The notes under the pieces are model-generated. The model ran no database searches. It saw nothing but the letters and a program-made list of their open reading frames with translations, and was not told the origin of the DNA. 13,453 nt of DNA from Ghiorsea sp. Lineage in GTDB: Bacteria; Pseudomonadota; Zetaproteobacteria; Mariprofundales; Mariprofundaceae. Where the stretch lies: positions 1-13,453 of the forward strand of contig JALUWH010000119.1 in assembly GCA_027019685.1 (NCBI GenBank). Direction: 5' to 3'. Position 1 is the first letter of the stretch; each line of letters opens with the position of its first letter. Made by a program: the position numbers and the translations under genes. Below, one piece after another: positions 5,496 to 12,912 of this stretch.

Positions 5496-5930
5496 ATGTT
5501 TCAAGGTGAATATACCAATAATATGGATGATAAAGGGCGCGTGAATATCCCCGCGCCTTTCCGTGATGTACTGCTTAAAAACTATGATGAATCATCTATT
5601 GTTGTAACGCGTGACCCATATTCACCGTGCCTCCGTGCCTACCCGCAACGCGAATGGAAACGTCTGCTTACCAAGGTTTCAGCAAGATCTAGCAATGACC
5701 GTGCGGTCATTGCATTTAAACGTACGGTCATTAGTTCGGCACAAGAATATGCACCTGATAAACAAGGGCGTGTATTGATTCCACAAAATCTTCGTGATTA
5801 TGCAAGCCTTAGCAAAGGTACAGTTTTTGCGGGTTCGTTGGATACATTTGAAATATGGGATGTGGGCGCATGGGATGCGCAGCTCGCGTCATCATTGTCA
5901 TTACTTCAAGATATGGACTTGGATTTCTAA
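5496..5930 (+). CDS. mraZ: Transcriptional regulator MraZ
   Basis: The 144-residue protein carries two AbrB-like swapped-hairpin repeats, as the family does. The first has the N-terminal MFQGEYTNNMDDKGRVNIPA signature and PFRD (21-24), and the second has DKQGRVLIPQNLRDYA (about 88-103). MraZ forms ring-shaped oligomers that bind tandem TGGGN boxes in front of the dcw cluster and, in E. coli, repress it. Here such boxes stand just upstream. It is the first gene of the cluster in the conventional order. The ATG at 5496 has GAGGT (5478-5482) somewhat far upstream and a closer AAGTGG (5484-5489). The stop overlaps the rsmH start by one base (TAATG). An inverted repeat lies within the gene at 5692-5713. 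Confidence 0.95.
   Translation: MFQGEYTNNMDDKGRVNIPAPFRDVLLKNYDESSIVVTRDPYSPCLRAYPQREWKRLLTKVSARSSNDRAVIAFKRTVISSAQEYAPDKQGRVLIPQNLRDYASLSKGTVFAGSLDTFEIWDVGAWDAQLASSLSLLQDMDLDF
5692..5713. repeat. 10-base inverted repeat inside mraZ, with a partial third copy
   Basis: GCAATGACCG (5692-5701) and CGGTCATTGC (5704-5713) are perfect reverse complements with two bases between. CGGTCATT recurs in direct orientation at 5725-5732, 21 bases after its copy at 5704-5711. The direct repeat encodes RAVI and RTVI in the protein, so part of it may simply follow from similar codons. The loop is too small for an ordinary hairpin; a protein-binding site or chance are both possible. Confidence 0.5.
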
Positions 5931-6877
5931 TGGTTGTCCCAGCGCATATTTCAGTATTGGCGGAGCCATATATTGAAGGTTTGTGTGCGGATAAGGATGG
6001 CCGTTACGTTGATGCAACGTTTGGGCGCGGGGGGCACGCACAACTTTTATTGAATAAACTGTCTGCTCACGGCGAGGTCTTGGGTCTGGACAGAGACCCT
6101 GAGGCTGTTGCTGTAGGGCAAACTTTGGCTGTACAAGACACAAGGTTTCATATGTTTTATACCGATTTTGCAGGTTTGGAAGATGCTATACGTGCGCAAG
6201 GTTGGGATGATGTGAGTGGCATAGGTTTTGATTTGGGCGTGTCATCACCGCAGCTTGACCATGCTGAGCGTGGTTTTTCGTTTATGAAAGACGGGCCACT
6301 AGATATGCGAATGGATAATGCATCGGGTGAGCCGCTAGCATATAAGTTGGAGCGTGTGTCAGAATCTGAACTTGTACATATTATTCGTGAATATGGTGGT
6401 GAAAGGTTTGCTGGGCGTATTGCTCGTAGTATTTTAGAAGCTTTACATCAAGGTAAAATGAACACAACCAAAGACCTTGAGAATGTATGTTTTCATGCAA
6501 CGCCGAAAAAAATGCGCCATAGGGGGGCGCACCCTGCAACACGCACTTTTCAGGCCTTACGCATTTGGGTGAATGATGAAATGGGGCAAATTGATGCCGC
6601 AGTGAAGTCTGCAATGCAGTTGCTAAAGCCAGGTGGTCGTTTGGCGATTATATCTTTCCACTCAGGTGAAGATAGGCGTATTCGTGATTTGATTGAAAAA
6701 GAAGTGCATGGCTGCACATGCCCACCACAGTTTCCTATGTGTGTGTGTGGTTTTAAACCGACAATGCGTTGGGTGCAAAAAAAACCAGTGCGTGCCAGTG
6801 AACAAGAAATGGAATTGAATCCACGCAGTCGCTCTGCAATGTTGCGCATTGCTGAAAAAGTGGGTGAGCCATGTTAA
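5930..6877 (+). CDS. rsmH: 16S rRNA (cytosine-1402-N4)-methyltransferase RsmH (MraW)
   Basis: RsmH methylates N4 of C1402 in the decoding centre of 16S rRNA. The 315-residue protein starts VPAHISVLAEP, as the family does, followed by the S-adenosylmethionine motif DATFGRGGHA (28-37) and GLDRDPEA (52-59). Further hallmarks are FDLGVSSPQLDHAERGFSF (100-118), DMRMD (125-129), the helical insert with GGERFAGRIARSI, TRTFQALRIWVN (204-215) and ISFHSGEDR (241-249). The Cys cluster CTCPPQFPMCVCG (262-274), known from many homologues, could hold a metal. The frame stays open upstream of 5930, but the start there gives the correct family N-terminus and overlaps the mraZ stop by one base; the longer frame would overlap mraZ by about 76 bases with non-family residues. 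Its end overlaps ftsL by 7 bases. Confidence 0.95.
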   Translation: MVVPAHISVLAEPYIEGLCADKDGRYVDATFGRGGHAQLLLNKLSAHGEVLGLDRDPEAVAVGQTLAVQDTRFHMFYTDFAGLEDAIRAQGWDDVSGIGFDLGVSSPQLDHAERGFSFMKDGPLDMRMDNASGEPLAYKLERVSESELVHIIREYGGERFAGRIARSILEALHQGKMNTTKDLENVCFHATPKKMRHRGAHPATRTFQALRIWVNDEMGQIDAAVKSAMQLLKPGGRLAIISFHSGEDRRIRDLIEKEVHGCTCPPQFPMCVCGFKPTMRWVQKKPVRASEQEMELNPRSRSAMLRIAEKVGEPC

Positions 6878-7134
6878 GGCGTGGGGTGGTAATACCGCTA
6901 TTGGCTGTTTTAATTGGTATCTTGTCTGCGGGACAGGTGTGGTTGTCCCATTTGCGTGTTGCAGTTGCACAGCAAACCTCTCATGCCAAGCAAGAGCAAC
7001 AGTTGGTGCAACAAGATGTGCAAAACTTAAAATTGGAAATGGCAAGTTTGATGCGCCCGAATACGTTGCGCCGATTGGCACATGATAAGTTGGGTATGCA
7101 AGCACCTACACCTATGCAGGTGGTTCGACCATGA
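6871..7134 (+). CDS. ftsL: Cell division protein FtsL
   Basis: This 87-residue bitopic membrane protein has a short positively charged N-terminus (MLRR), one membrane segment (about 6-26) and a Gln-rich periplasmic coiled coil (about 28-62). It ends with the FtsL/DivIC-type pattern TLRRLAHDKLGMQAP (65-79), comparable to the LAREKLGM box of the family. FtsL forms a complex with FtsB and FtsQ and helps activate FtsW-FtsI at the septum. Sequence conservation is low in this family, so the call rests on size, topology, the LGM box and position between rsmH and ftsI, which is its classical place. It overlaps rsmH by 7 bases and ftsI by 4 (ATGA). A competing frame over the same bases (6849-7085) lacks any such pattern. 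Confidence 0.88.
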   Translation: MLRRGVVIPLLAVLIGILSAGQVWLSHLRVAVAQQTSHAKQEQQLVQQDVQNLKLEMASLMRPNTLRRLAHDKLGMQAPTPMQVVRP

Positions 7135-9023
7135 GACAAAAACGTATGATTGAGCCCCAAGTCGTTGAGCACCGCCGCATTGATGTGGTGATTGGTTTGG
7201 TGATTTTAGGGTTATCATTAATGGTGATTCGCGCTGTAGATTTACAATGGTTACAAGCTACGGATTTATCAGTGCAAGCTGATAATCAGAGGATACGTCA
7301 ATATACTGTAGATGCACCGCGAGGCCCTATCCTTGACCGTACGGGTCGGGTTTTATCCGAAAGTGTGGAAATGCCATCCATAGCAGCCATTGCCTCGGAT
7401 ATTAAGCCTGAAGATTTGCCCGCGTTAGCCAAAGCTTTGGATATATCTTTGCATAAACTAAAGCATCGTATTGGTAAGCGAAAAGGTTTTGTTTGGTTGT
7501 CTAGACGTGTGCCACCACAAACAGCTAAAGCTGTGCAAGCATTGGGTTTGGCTGGAGTTCGCATTGAAAAAGAATGGCGTAGATACCATCCTTTTGGCCC
7601 TGAAACAGGGCACTTGGTTGGTTTTGTAGGTACGGATAATCATGGTTTAGAAGGTTTGGAGCTGGCATTTAATAGTAAGTTGTCAGGTAAATCCGGACGG
7701 GTGCAATTACGCAGGGCTGCCAATGGTTATCGTCTGCCTGGAAGTACGTGGTTAAAAGAACCTGTGATGGGTGAGTCTTTAAAGCTCAACCTTGATGTGA
7801 GTGTGCAAAGCATTGCATACTCCGCATTGGCAAGTGGTATAACGAAGACGGGTGCCAAAGGTGGCTCGGTGGTGATTATGAATCCGCATAATGGGCATGT
7901 GTTGGCAATGACCAGCTGGCCAGGGTTTAACCCCAATTCGTTTGGTAAATATAGACCCAAAGATTGGCGCAACAGAGTGGTGACCGATGTGTTTGAGCCT
8001 GGTTCAGTGCTTAAACCATTTACAGTGGCAGCCGCTTTGTCAACGGGTCAATATACCATGGATTCTTTGATTTATTGTGAAAATGGTAAGTATACCGTAG
8101 CCGATAAAACCATTAAAGATGACCACCCTGAGGGTTGGATTGATTTACGAAAACTACTTGTGGTATCGAGTAATATTGGTGCTGCAAAACTTGCACTGGA
8201 CATTGGTAAGGAAGATTTGAACCGTATGCTCACTGATGTGGGGTTTCATCATAAAACAGGTGTAGGCTTAGGTGGTGAGTCAGCGGGCATTTTACCACCT
8301 GTACAGAAGTGGGGTCCTGTTGAAACAGCAAACATTGCATTCGGACAAGGTGTTGCTGTGACACCAATCCAGCTTGCTGCAGCATTTTCAGTGTTTGCCA
8401 ATGGTGGTGTTTATTATCCGCCACAGTTGGTGCAAGAAGATAAACCTATCAAAGGGCATCAAGTGGTTTCAGAGCAAGTTGCTCGTGATGTGTTATCCAT
8501 GTTAGCAGATGTGACCAAGTCTGGTGGCACTGGCACAAAAGCAGTGCCTTTGGGATATACTGTGGCAGGTAAGACTGGAACTGCGCAAAAACCCAATGGG
8601 CAGGGTGGTTATTCCAAGGATAAGTTTACAGCAGTATTTGCAGGTTTAGTGCCTGCCGAAGCACCAGAATTGGTGATTGTTGTTGTTTTAGATGAGCCTA
8701 AAAGTAGTATTTATGGTGGTTCAACAGCTGCGCCTGTATTTAGACAAATTGCAGCAGCAGCACTGCCTGTCTTGGGTATTGCGCCTACAATGGATAACAA
8801 CTCTTCCAGCTGGAAAGTGATGCAAGCCAGCGTGCAGCGACCGACTGTGGCTGAGCATATGCAATCACTTTATGGATTGTCGTTACGTGAAGTTCGCCGT
8901 TTTGCCTTGACCAATGATGTTCAGCTGCGTTTGCATGGTAAGGGTTGGGTTGTGAAGAGCAAACCCGTTGTATTGCAAGGTTTACAAGCTGGTGATGCAC
9001 TGGAGGTATGGCTTCGTGAATGA
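7131..9023 (+). CDS. ftsI: Septal peptidoglycan transpeptidase FtsI (PBP3) with a C-terminal PASTA-like domain
   Basis: The 630-residue class B penicillin-binding protein has a membrane anchor at about 18-38, then the PBP dimerisation domain starting APRGPILDRTGRVLS (62-76), with RYHPFGPETGHLVGFVG around 151-167. The transpeptidase domain (about 240-545) has the three catalytic motifs: SVLK (292-295, nucleophile Ser292), SSN (346-348) and KTGT (481-484). It cross-links septal peptidoglycan together with the glycosyltransferase FtsW. After the catalytic domain, residues about 571-630 (TVAEHMQSLYGLSLREVRRF..., GKGWVVKSKPVVLQGLQAGD) follow the pattern of a PASTA domain, which E. coli FtsI (588 residues) lacks and which is better known from Gram-positive and some other division PBPs. 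AGGTGG (7118-7123) precedes the start. It overlaps ftsL by 4 bases and murE by 8. Confidence 0.95.
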   Translation: MRQKRMIEPQVVEHRRIDVVIGLVILGLSLMVIRAVDLQWLQATDLSVQADNQRIRQYTVDAPRGPILDRTGRVLSESVEMPSIAAIASDIKPEDLPALAKALDISLHKLKHRIGKRKGFVWLSRRVPPQTAKAVQALGLAGVRIEKEWRRYHPFGPETGHLVGFVGTDNHGLEGLELAFNSKLSGKSGRVQLRRAANGYRLPGSTWLKEPVMGESLKLNLDVSVQSIAYSALASGITKTGAKGGSVVIMNPHNGHVLAMTSWPGFNPNSFGKYRPKDWRNRVVTDVFEPGSVLKPFTVAAALSTGQYTMDSLIYCENGKYTVADKTIKDDHPEGWIDLRKLLVVSSNIGAAKLALDIGKEDLNRMLTDVGFHHKTGVGLGGESAGILPPVQKWGPVETANIAFGQGVAVTPIQLAAAFSVFANGGVYYPPQLVQEDKPIKGHQVVSEQVARDVLSMLADVTKSGGTGTKAVPLGYTVAGKTGTAQKPNGQGGYSKDKFTAVFAGLVPAEAPELVIVVVLDEPKSSIYGGSTAAPVFRQIAAAALPVLGIAPTMDNNSSSWKVMQASVQRPTVAEHMQSLYGLSLREVRRFALTNDVQLRLHGKGWVVKSKPVVLQGLQAGDALEVWLRE

Positions 9024-10485
9024 TATAAACCTCCATATCCAGCCGCAATTGCTTTCTGACTTGGTTTCAGGTTTGGGCGTATATTCTCAAGATATAATGG
9101 TGATGCGGATTTGTGATGATACACGTCAATTGCAAGCTGGTGATGCTTTTTTGTGTATGCCTCGTGTGCAAGATAAAGATGCTTTGATTGCTCAAGCCTT
9201 AGCACAGGGTGCAAGCATTGTTATTGTGATTGGAAAGCTAGAGCAAAGTTTAGCCGTTGCTTGTGCTTGTTTGCCTGATATGACAGCAGCTGGAAAAATG
9301 TTGCGTCGCTGGTTTGCAACAGAGTCAGCACAAGTACCATGTATTGGTATTACAGGTACGGATGGGAAAACCAGCACGGCTTGGATGTTGCGTGAAGTTT
9401 TGGAGCTACACTTTGGCTCTGCATGGTCATGTGGTACATTGGGTTGGATGAAGTCTAAAGATGACATCACAGCTTTGGGTAACACCACGCCATCATTGAT
9501 GAATTTACATCGTATTTATGCTTTGGCATGCCAGCAAAGTATTGGGGCTTTGGTATTGGAAGTTTCATCACATGGTATTGCGCAAGAGCGTATTGCAGCC
9601 TTACCATTTTCAGCAGCCATTTGGACAACTATAGGTCAAGATCACTTGGAAGATCATGGTGGTTTTGATACGTATTTGGCATGCAAGGCAAGTTTTGTAA
9701 GAAATGTTGTAGAACAACAGGGTATTGCGATTTGTAATGCAGACTACCCGTTAATTCAGCAAGCCCTAGATAAGGTGCAAGGCTCTGTATATTGGTATGG
9801 TCAACATGATGACGATATATGCTGGATACGGGAAAACACAGCAGTGTGTTTTTCGGCACAACAAGAAAGGGTGTGTTTAAACCATGTGCCAGTTGCAGAT
9901 TTCCATGCAGAAAACTTGGCAGCAGTTGTGTTACTGATGCAAGAGTTATTTGATGTTTCCTTGTCATCATTTTCAGCTTGGGATGGTCAAATCAGTACAC
10001 CCATGGGTCGTTTGGAGTCCGTAAATGATGAAGCGACTGTGTTTATAGATTATGCGCATACAGCAGAAGGTTTGAAGCGGTGTTTACAAAGTGCACGTGA
10101 TTTAACAGAAGAACAACTGTTGTTGGTATTTGGCTGCGGTGGCGATAGGGATAAAGGGAAACGTCCGCTTATGGGTGAGATGGCAGTGACTTACGCTGAT
10201 CAATGTTGGTTAACCGCTGATAATCCACGTAGCGAGCAGCAAGAAGATATTGCTAGGGACGTGTTGCAAGGCGTAGGCAGTCAACAAGATAAGGTGCATA
10301 TCGTTCATGATAGGGCAGAGGCCATTGCGCAGGCCGTATCATCGCTAACTTGTGGTGATGTATTGGTGATTGCAGGTAAAGGACATGAATCATATATGGA
10401 CACTCAAGGTGAGAAACTACCGTGGAGCGATAAAGCGCAAGCATTAAAGGCGATGAAGGAATTTGGAGAAATATCATGCGCTTGA
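9016..10485 (+). CDS. murE: UDP-MurNAc-tripeptide synthetase MurE (meso-diaminopimelate adding)
   Basis: MurE adds the third amino acid to UDP-MurNAc-L-Ala-D-Glu using ATP in the cytoplasm. The 489-residue product has the N-terminal UDP-binding part (DDTRQLQAGDAFLCMPR, 34-50), the ATP P-loop GITGTDGKTST (111-121, where GTNGKTT is commoner), NTTPS (156-160), EVSSHG (182-187) and Lys224 in YLACKASF, the likely carbamylated Lys. The substrate signature DNPRSE (402-407) marks the meso-diaminopimelate enzymes, in contrast to the lysine-adding type, and GKGHE (454-458) follows. The start is the GTG at 9016: an ideal GGAGGT (9002-9007) sits 8 bases before it, and upstream in-frame ATGs at 8968 and 8995 lack this and would add non-family residues. 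It overlaps ftsI by 8 bases and murF by 10. Confidence 0.95.
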   Translation: MNDINLHIQPQLLSDLVSGLGVYSQDIMVMRICDDTRQLQAGDAFLCMPRVQDKDALIAQALAQGASIVIVIGKLEQSLAVACACLPDMTAAGKMLRRWFATESAQVPCIGITGTDGKTSTAWMLREVLELHFGSAWSCGTLGWMKSKDDITALGNTTPSLMNLHRIYALACQQSIGALVLEVSSHGIAQERIAALPFSAAIWTTIGQDHLEDHGGFDTYLACKASFVRNVVEQQGIAICNADYPLIQQALDKVQGSVYWYGQHDDDICWIRENTAVCFSAQQERVCLNHVPVADFHAENLAAVVLLMQELFDVSLSSFSAWDGQISTPMGRLESVNDEATVFIDYAHTAEGLKRCLQSARDLTEEQLLLVFGCGGDRDKGKRPLMGEMAVTYADQCWLTADNPRSEQQEDIARDVLQGVGSQQDKVHIVHDRAEAIAQAVSSLTCGDVLVIAGKGHESYMDTQGEKLPWSDKAQALKAMKEFGEISCA

Positions 10486-11852
10486 CGGGTGATGAAGTGG
10501 CAGCAGCAAGCCATGGTCAATGGGTGCAGGATAAAGTTCCAGCATTGATTTCGGGTATTGGTACGGATAGTCGAGAGTTTATTGCAGGGCATGCTTTTTT
10601 GGCTTTGCGGGGTGTAACATTTGATGGACATCAACATGCAGCACAGGTGGCAGACAAGGCATCGGCATTGATTGGAGATGTGCAAGGTGTTGCAGGCTGG
10701 TCAGCGTTGTTGGATACACCACAGCTTGAAGTACACGATACTTTGCAAGCTTTGGGTGATATTGCTGCATGCCACCGTCGCACGCTGGTACAAAGTAAAG
10801 TGATTGCGATTACGGGTTCATATGGCAAAACAACCGTGCGTTCCATGTTGCAGCATGTGTTAAGCGGTTTGGGTTTGGAAGTAGCGTCAACACAGAAAAA
10901 CTTTAATAACTTGATTGGTGTGCCTAAAACATTGATGGCAGTACCCGAGCATGCTGATGTTGCTATTATTGAGTGCGGCATCAGTGAAGTGGGTGAAATG
11001 GAGCGTTTGTCGGCTATCGTGCAACCTGATATTGCCATTGTGACGGGATTAACCTGTGCCCATGGTGAAGGGCTTGGTGGTGAGCTTGGCATAGCCCAAG
11101 AAAAAGCCAAGTTGTTAACCCACTTATCCCCGCAAGGTTGGTGTGTGCTGGGTTTGGGTGTGGCAGAACAGTTTGCAAACATTGATGCCTTGAACACGCA
11201 AGAGACTATGGATATGTGTGATAATCATGCGGTAACATGGTCTTTGGATGGGCAGCGTTTAACATTATCTTATCAACAGCAAGAAGCTGAGTTGGATTTA
11301 CTTTTACCTGCCAAACACTGGGCAGAAGATATGGCACTTGTGGCGCAAACGGTATTACGTTTAGCTCAAGATTTAGAGCAAAACTGGACGTTGCTGCAAG
11401 TTGTGCAGGTATTGCAAAGTTGGCAACCTGTTGAAGGGCGTATGCAGATTTCTACAGCAGCCAATCGTTTCACGCTTATCGATGATAGCTACAATGCAAA
11501 TCCAGCTTCTATGCAAGCGGCATTGGATACTTTGGCAAGTTTATCGGGTCATCGTGTTGCAATCATTGGTGATATGTTGGAGTTGGGTGAACAAGCTGAA
11601 AAAATTCATCAGCTGTTGGATTTGCATGATATTGATGAGGTGCTCACCGTCGGTACGTTGATGGGAAGCTTGCAGGCTGTGAACCCCAAACATCGTATTC
11701 GTGTATTTCGAGATGCAGAAGCATTAAGTGCTTGGTTGGAGAGTAAAGATTTTCCACCGCTAGGAAGTACATTGTTGGTGAAAGCTTCGCATGGTACGGG
11801 TTTGTATCGCATTGCAGCACAGTTAAAAGATAGAGGTCAGCATGTTATATAA
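10476..11852 (+). CDS. murF: UDP-MurNAc-tripeptide D-alanyl-D-alanine ligase MurF
   Basis: MurF attaches D-Ala-D-Ala, completing the UDP-MurNAc-pentapeptide. The 458-residue length is normal. Visible hallmarks are TDSREFIAGHAFLAL (30-44), the ATP loop ITGSYGKTTV (112-121, with Tyr where Asn is usual), NFNNLIGVPKTL (142-153), IIECGISEVGEM (164-175, commonly EMG), AHGEGLG near 195-201, Lys210 in QEKAKL, the MurF-specific DDSYNANPASM (336-346) and GDMLELGE (365-372). The C-terminal VKASHGTGL stands where VKGSR-type sequences are usual. Despite these substitutions the central and C-terminal ligase signatures leave little doubt. The ribosome binding site GGAGA (10465-10469) precedes the ATG. It overlaps murE by 10 bases and mraY by 11. 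Confidence 0.95.
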   Translation: MRLTGDEVAAASHGQWVQDKVPALISGIGTDSREFIAGHAFLALRGVTFDGHQHAAQVADKASALIGDVQGVAGWSALLDTPQLEVHDTLQALGDIAACHRRTLVQSKVIAITGSYGKTTVRSMLQHVLSGLGLEVASTQKNFNNLIGVPKTLMAVPEHADVAIIECGISEVGEMERLSAIVQPDIAIVTGLTCAHGEGLGGELGIAQEKAKLLTHLSPQGWCVLGLGVAEQFANIDALNTQETMDMCDNHAVTWSLDGQRLTLSYQQQEAELDLLLPAKHWAEDMALVAQTVLRLAQDLEQNWTLLQVVQVLQSWQPVEGRMQISTAANRFTLIDDSYNANPASMQAALDTLASLSGHRVAIIGDMLELGEQAEKIHQLLDLHDIDEVLTVGTLMGSLQAVNPKHRIRVFRDAEALSAWLESKDFPPLGSTLLVKASHGTGLYRIAAQLKDRGQHVI

Positions 11853-12912
11853 TTATTTATATCCACTGGCTGACCAATATTCATTCCTGAATATTTTTCA
11901 GTATATTACTTTCCGTGCAGCGTATGCTTTGATTACAGCATTGGTGTTAAGCTGGTTGTTTGGACCACTTTTTATTCGTTGGTTAAAATCGAACCAAAGT
12001 AAAGGACAACCGATTCGTGAAGATGGCCCTGAAAGCCATTTTTCTAAACAAGGTACACCAACCATGGGTGGCCTACTCATTCTATCAACACTTACTTTAA
12101 GTACGCTGCTTTGGGCTGACTTGAATAATATGTTTATTTGGTTGGCCTTAATGGTGACTTTGGGTTACGGGTTGATTGGTTGGTTGGATGACCATTTAAA
12201 AATAAAACATGCAAATTCTAAAGGGTTGGCAGGGCGTTGGAAGCTGATATTACAATTGCTGTTCGGTGGTGTTGCTGCAGTAGCATTGATGCAAATGACA
12301 GACCCTATCGTAGATATTCCCATCATCAATTATCAATGGGATATGGGATACTGGTATATTTTGTTTGTCATTTTTGTCTTAGTGGGCACATCGAATGCAG
12401 TCAATTTAACCGATGGGCTGGATGGCTTAGCCGTTGCGCCTACCTTTATGGTTGCAGCAGCTTTGGGCGTGGTGGTTTATGTGGCTGGGCATAGTGGTTT
12501 TGCTGAATATTTGCTGATTCCGTATGTGCCAGGGGCTGGCGAACTGGCGATATTCTGTGGTGCATTGGTTGGTGCTTGCCTTGGTTTTTTATGGTTCAAC
12601 ACATATCCTGCACAAGTATTTATGGGTGATGTGGGAGCATTGGCTTTGGGTGGAGCATTGGCTTTTGTGGCTTGTGCGGTACATCAGCAGTTTTTATTGG
12701 CGATTGCAGGTGGTTTATTTGTCTTGGAAGCGGTGTCGGTGATGATACAGGTTGCATCGTTTAAAATGACCGGTAAACGCGTGTTCCGTATGGCTCCTAT
12801 TCATCATCATTACGAACTTAAAGGTTGGGCAGAGCCAAAAATCATTGTCCGCTTTTGGATTATAACACTCATTTTAGCCTTGGTGGCATTGTCCACCTTG
12901 AAGTTGCGCTAA
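11842..12912 (+). CDS. mraY: Phospho-MurNAc-pentapeptide transferase MraY
   Basis: MraY transfers phospho-MurNAc-pentapeptide from UDP to undecaprenyl phosphate, making lipid I at the inner face of the cytoplasmic membrane. The 356-residue protein is mostly hydrophobic and fits the ten-helix family topology. It begins with the family-like MLYNYLYPL and continues with GTPTMGG (71-77), WLDDHLK (114-120, the Asp pair), NLTDGLDGLA (188-197), FMGDVGALALGG (260-271, catalytic Asp263 region) and the HHH loop APIHHHYELKGW (318-329). All known catalytic motifs are intact. AGAGGT (11832-11837) lies close before the ATG. It overlaps murF by 11 bases and murD by one (TAATG). Its position between murF and murD is the classical one. 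Confidence 0.97.
   Translation: MLYNYLYPLADQYSFLNIFQYITFRAAYALITALVLSWLFGPLFIRWLKSNQSKGQPIREDGPESHFSKQGTPTMGGLLILSTLTLSTLLWADLNNMFIWLALMVTLGYGLIGWLDDHLKIKHANSKGLAGRWKLILQLLFGGVAAVALMQMTDPIVDIPIINYQWDMGYWYILFVIFVLVGTSNAVNLTDGLDGLAVAPTFMVAAALGVVVYVAGHSGFAEYLLIPYVPGAGELAIFCGALVGACLGFLWFNTYPAQVFMGDVGALALGGALAFVACAVHQQFLLAIAGGLFVLEAVSVMIQVASFKMTGKRVFRMAPIHHHYELKGWAEPKIIVRFWIITLILALVALSTLKLR

Noticed and set aside
5855..5929. Longer rsmH with 25 extra N-terminal residues
   Set aside because: These residues are the mraZ tail in another frame and do not resemble RsmH; the family N-terminus begins at the ATG at 5930.
6849..7085. Plus-strand frame overlapping ftsL in another phase
   Set aside because: Cys/Gly-rich with no membrane segment followed by coiled coil; the ftsL frame has the correct topology, the LGM box and clean overlaps.
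6662..7105. 147-codon minus-strand open frame across rsmH, ftsL
   Set aside because: It is opposite two well supported genes, has a low-complexity, His/Thr/Cys-rich composition and shows no family pattern.
8968..9015. Upstream ATG starts for murE (8968 and 8995)
   Set aside because: They lie deep in ftsI and lack the family N-terminus; the GTG at 9016 has an ideal GGAGGT 8 bases upstream.
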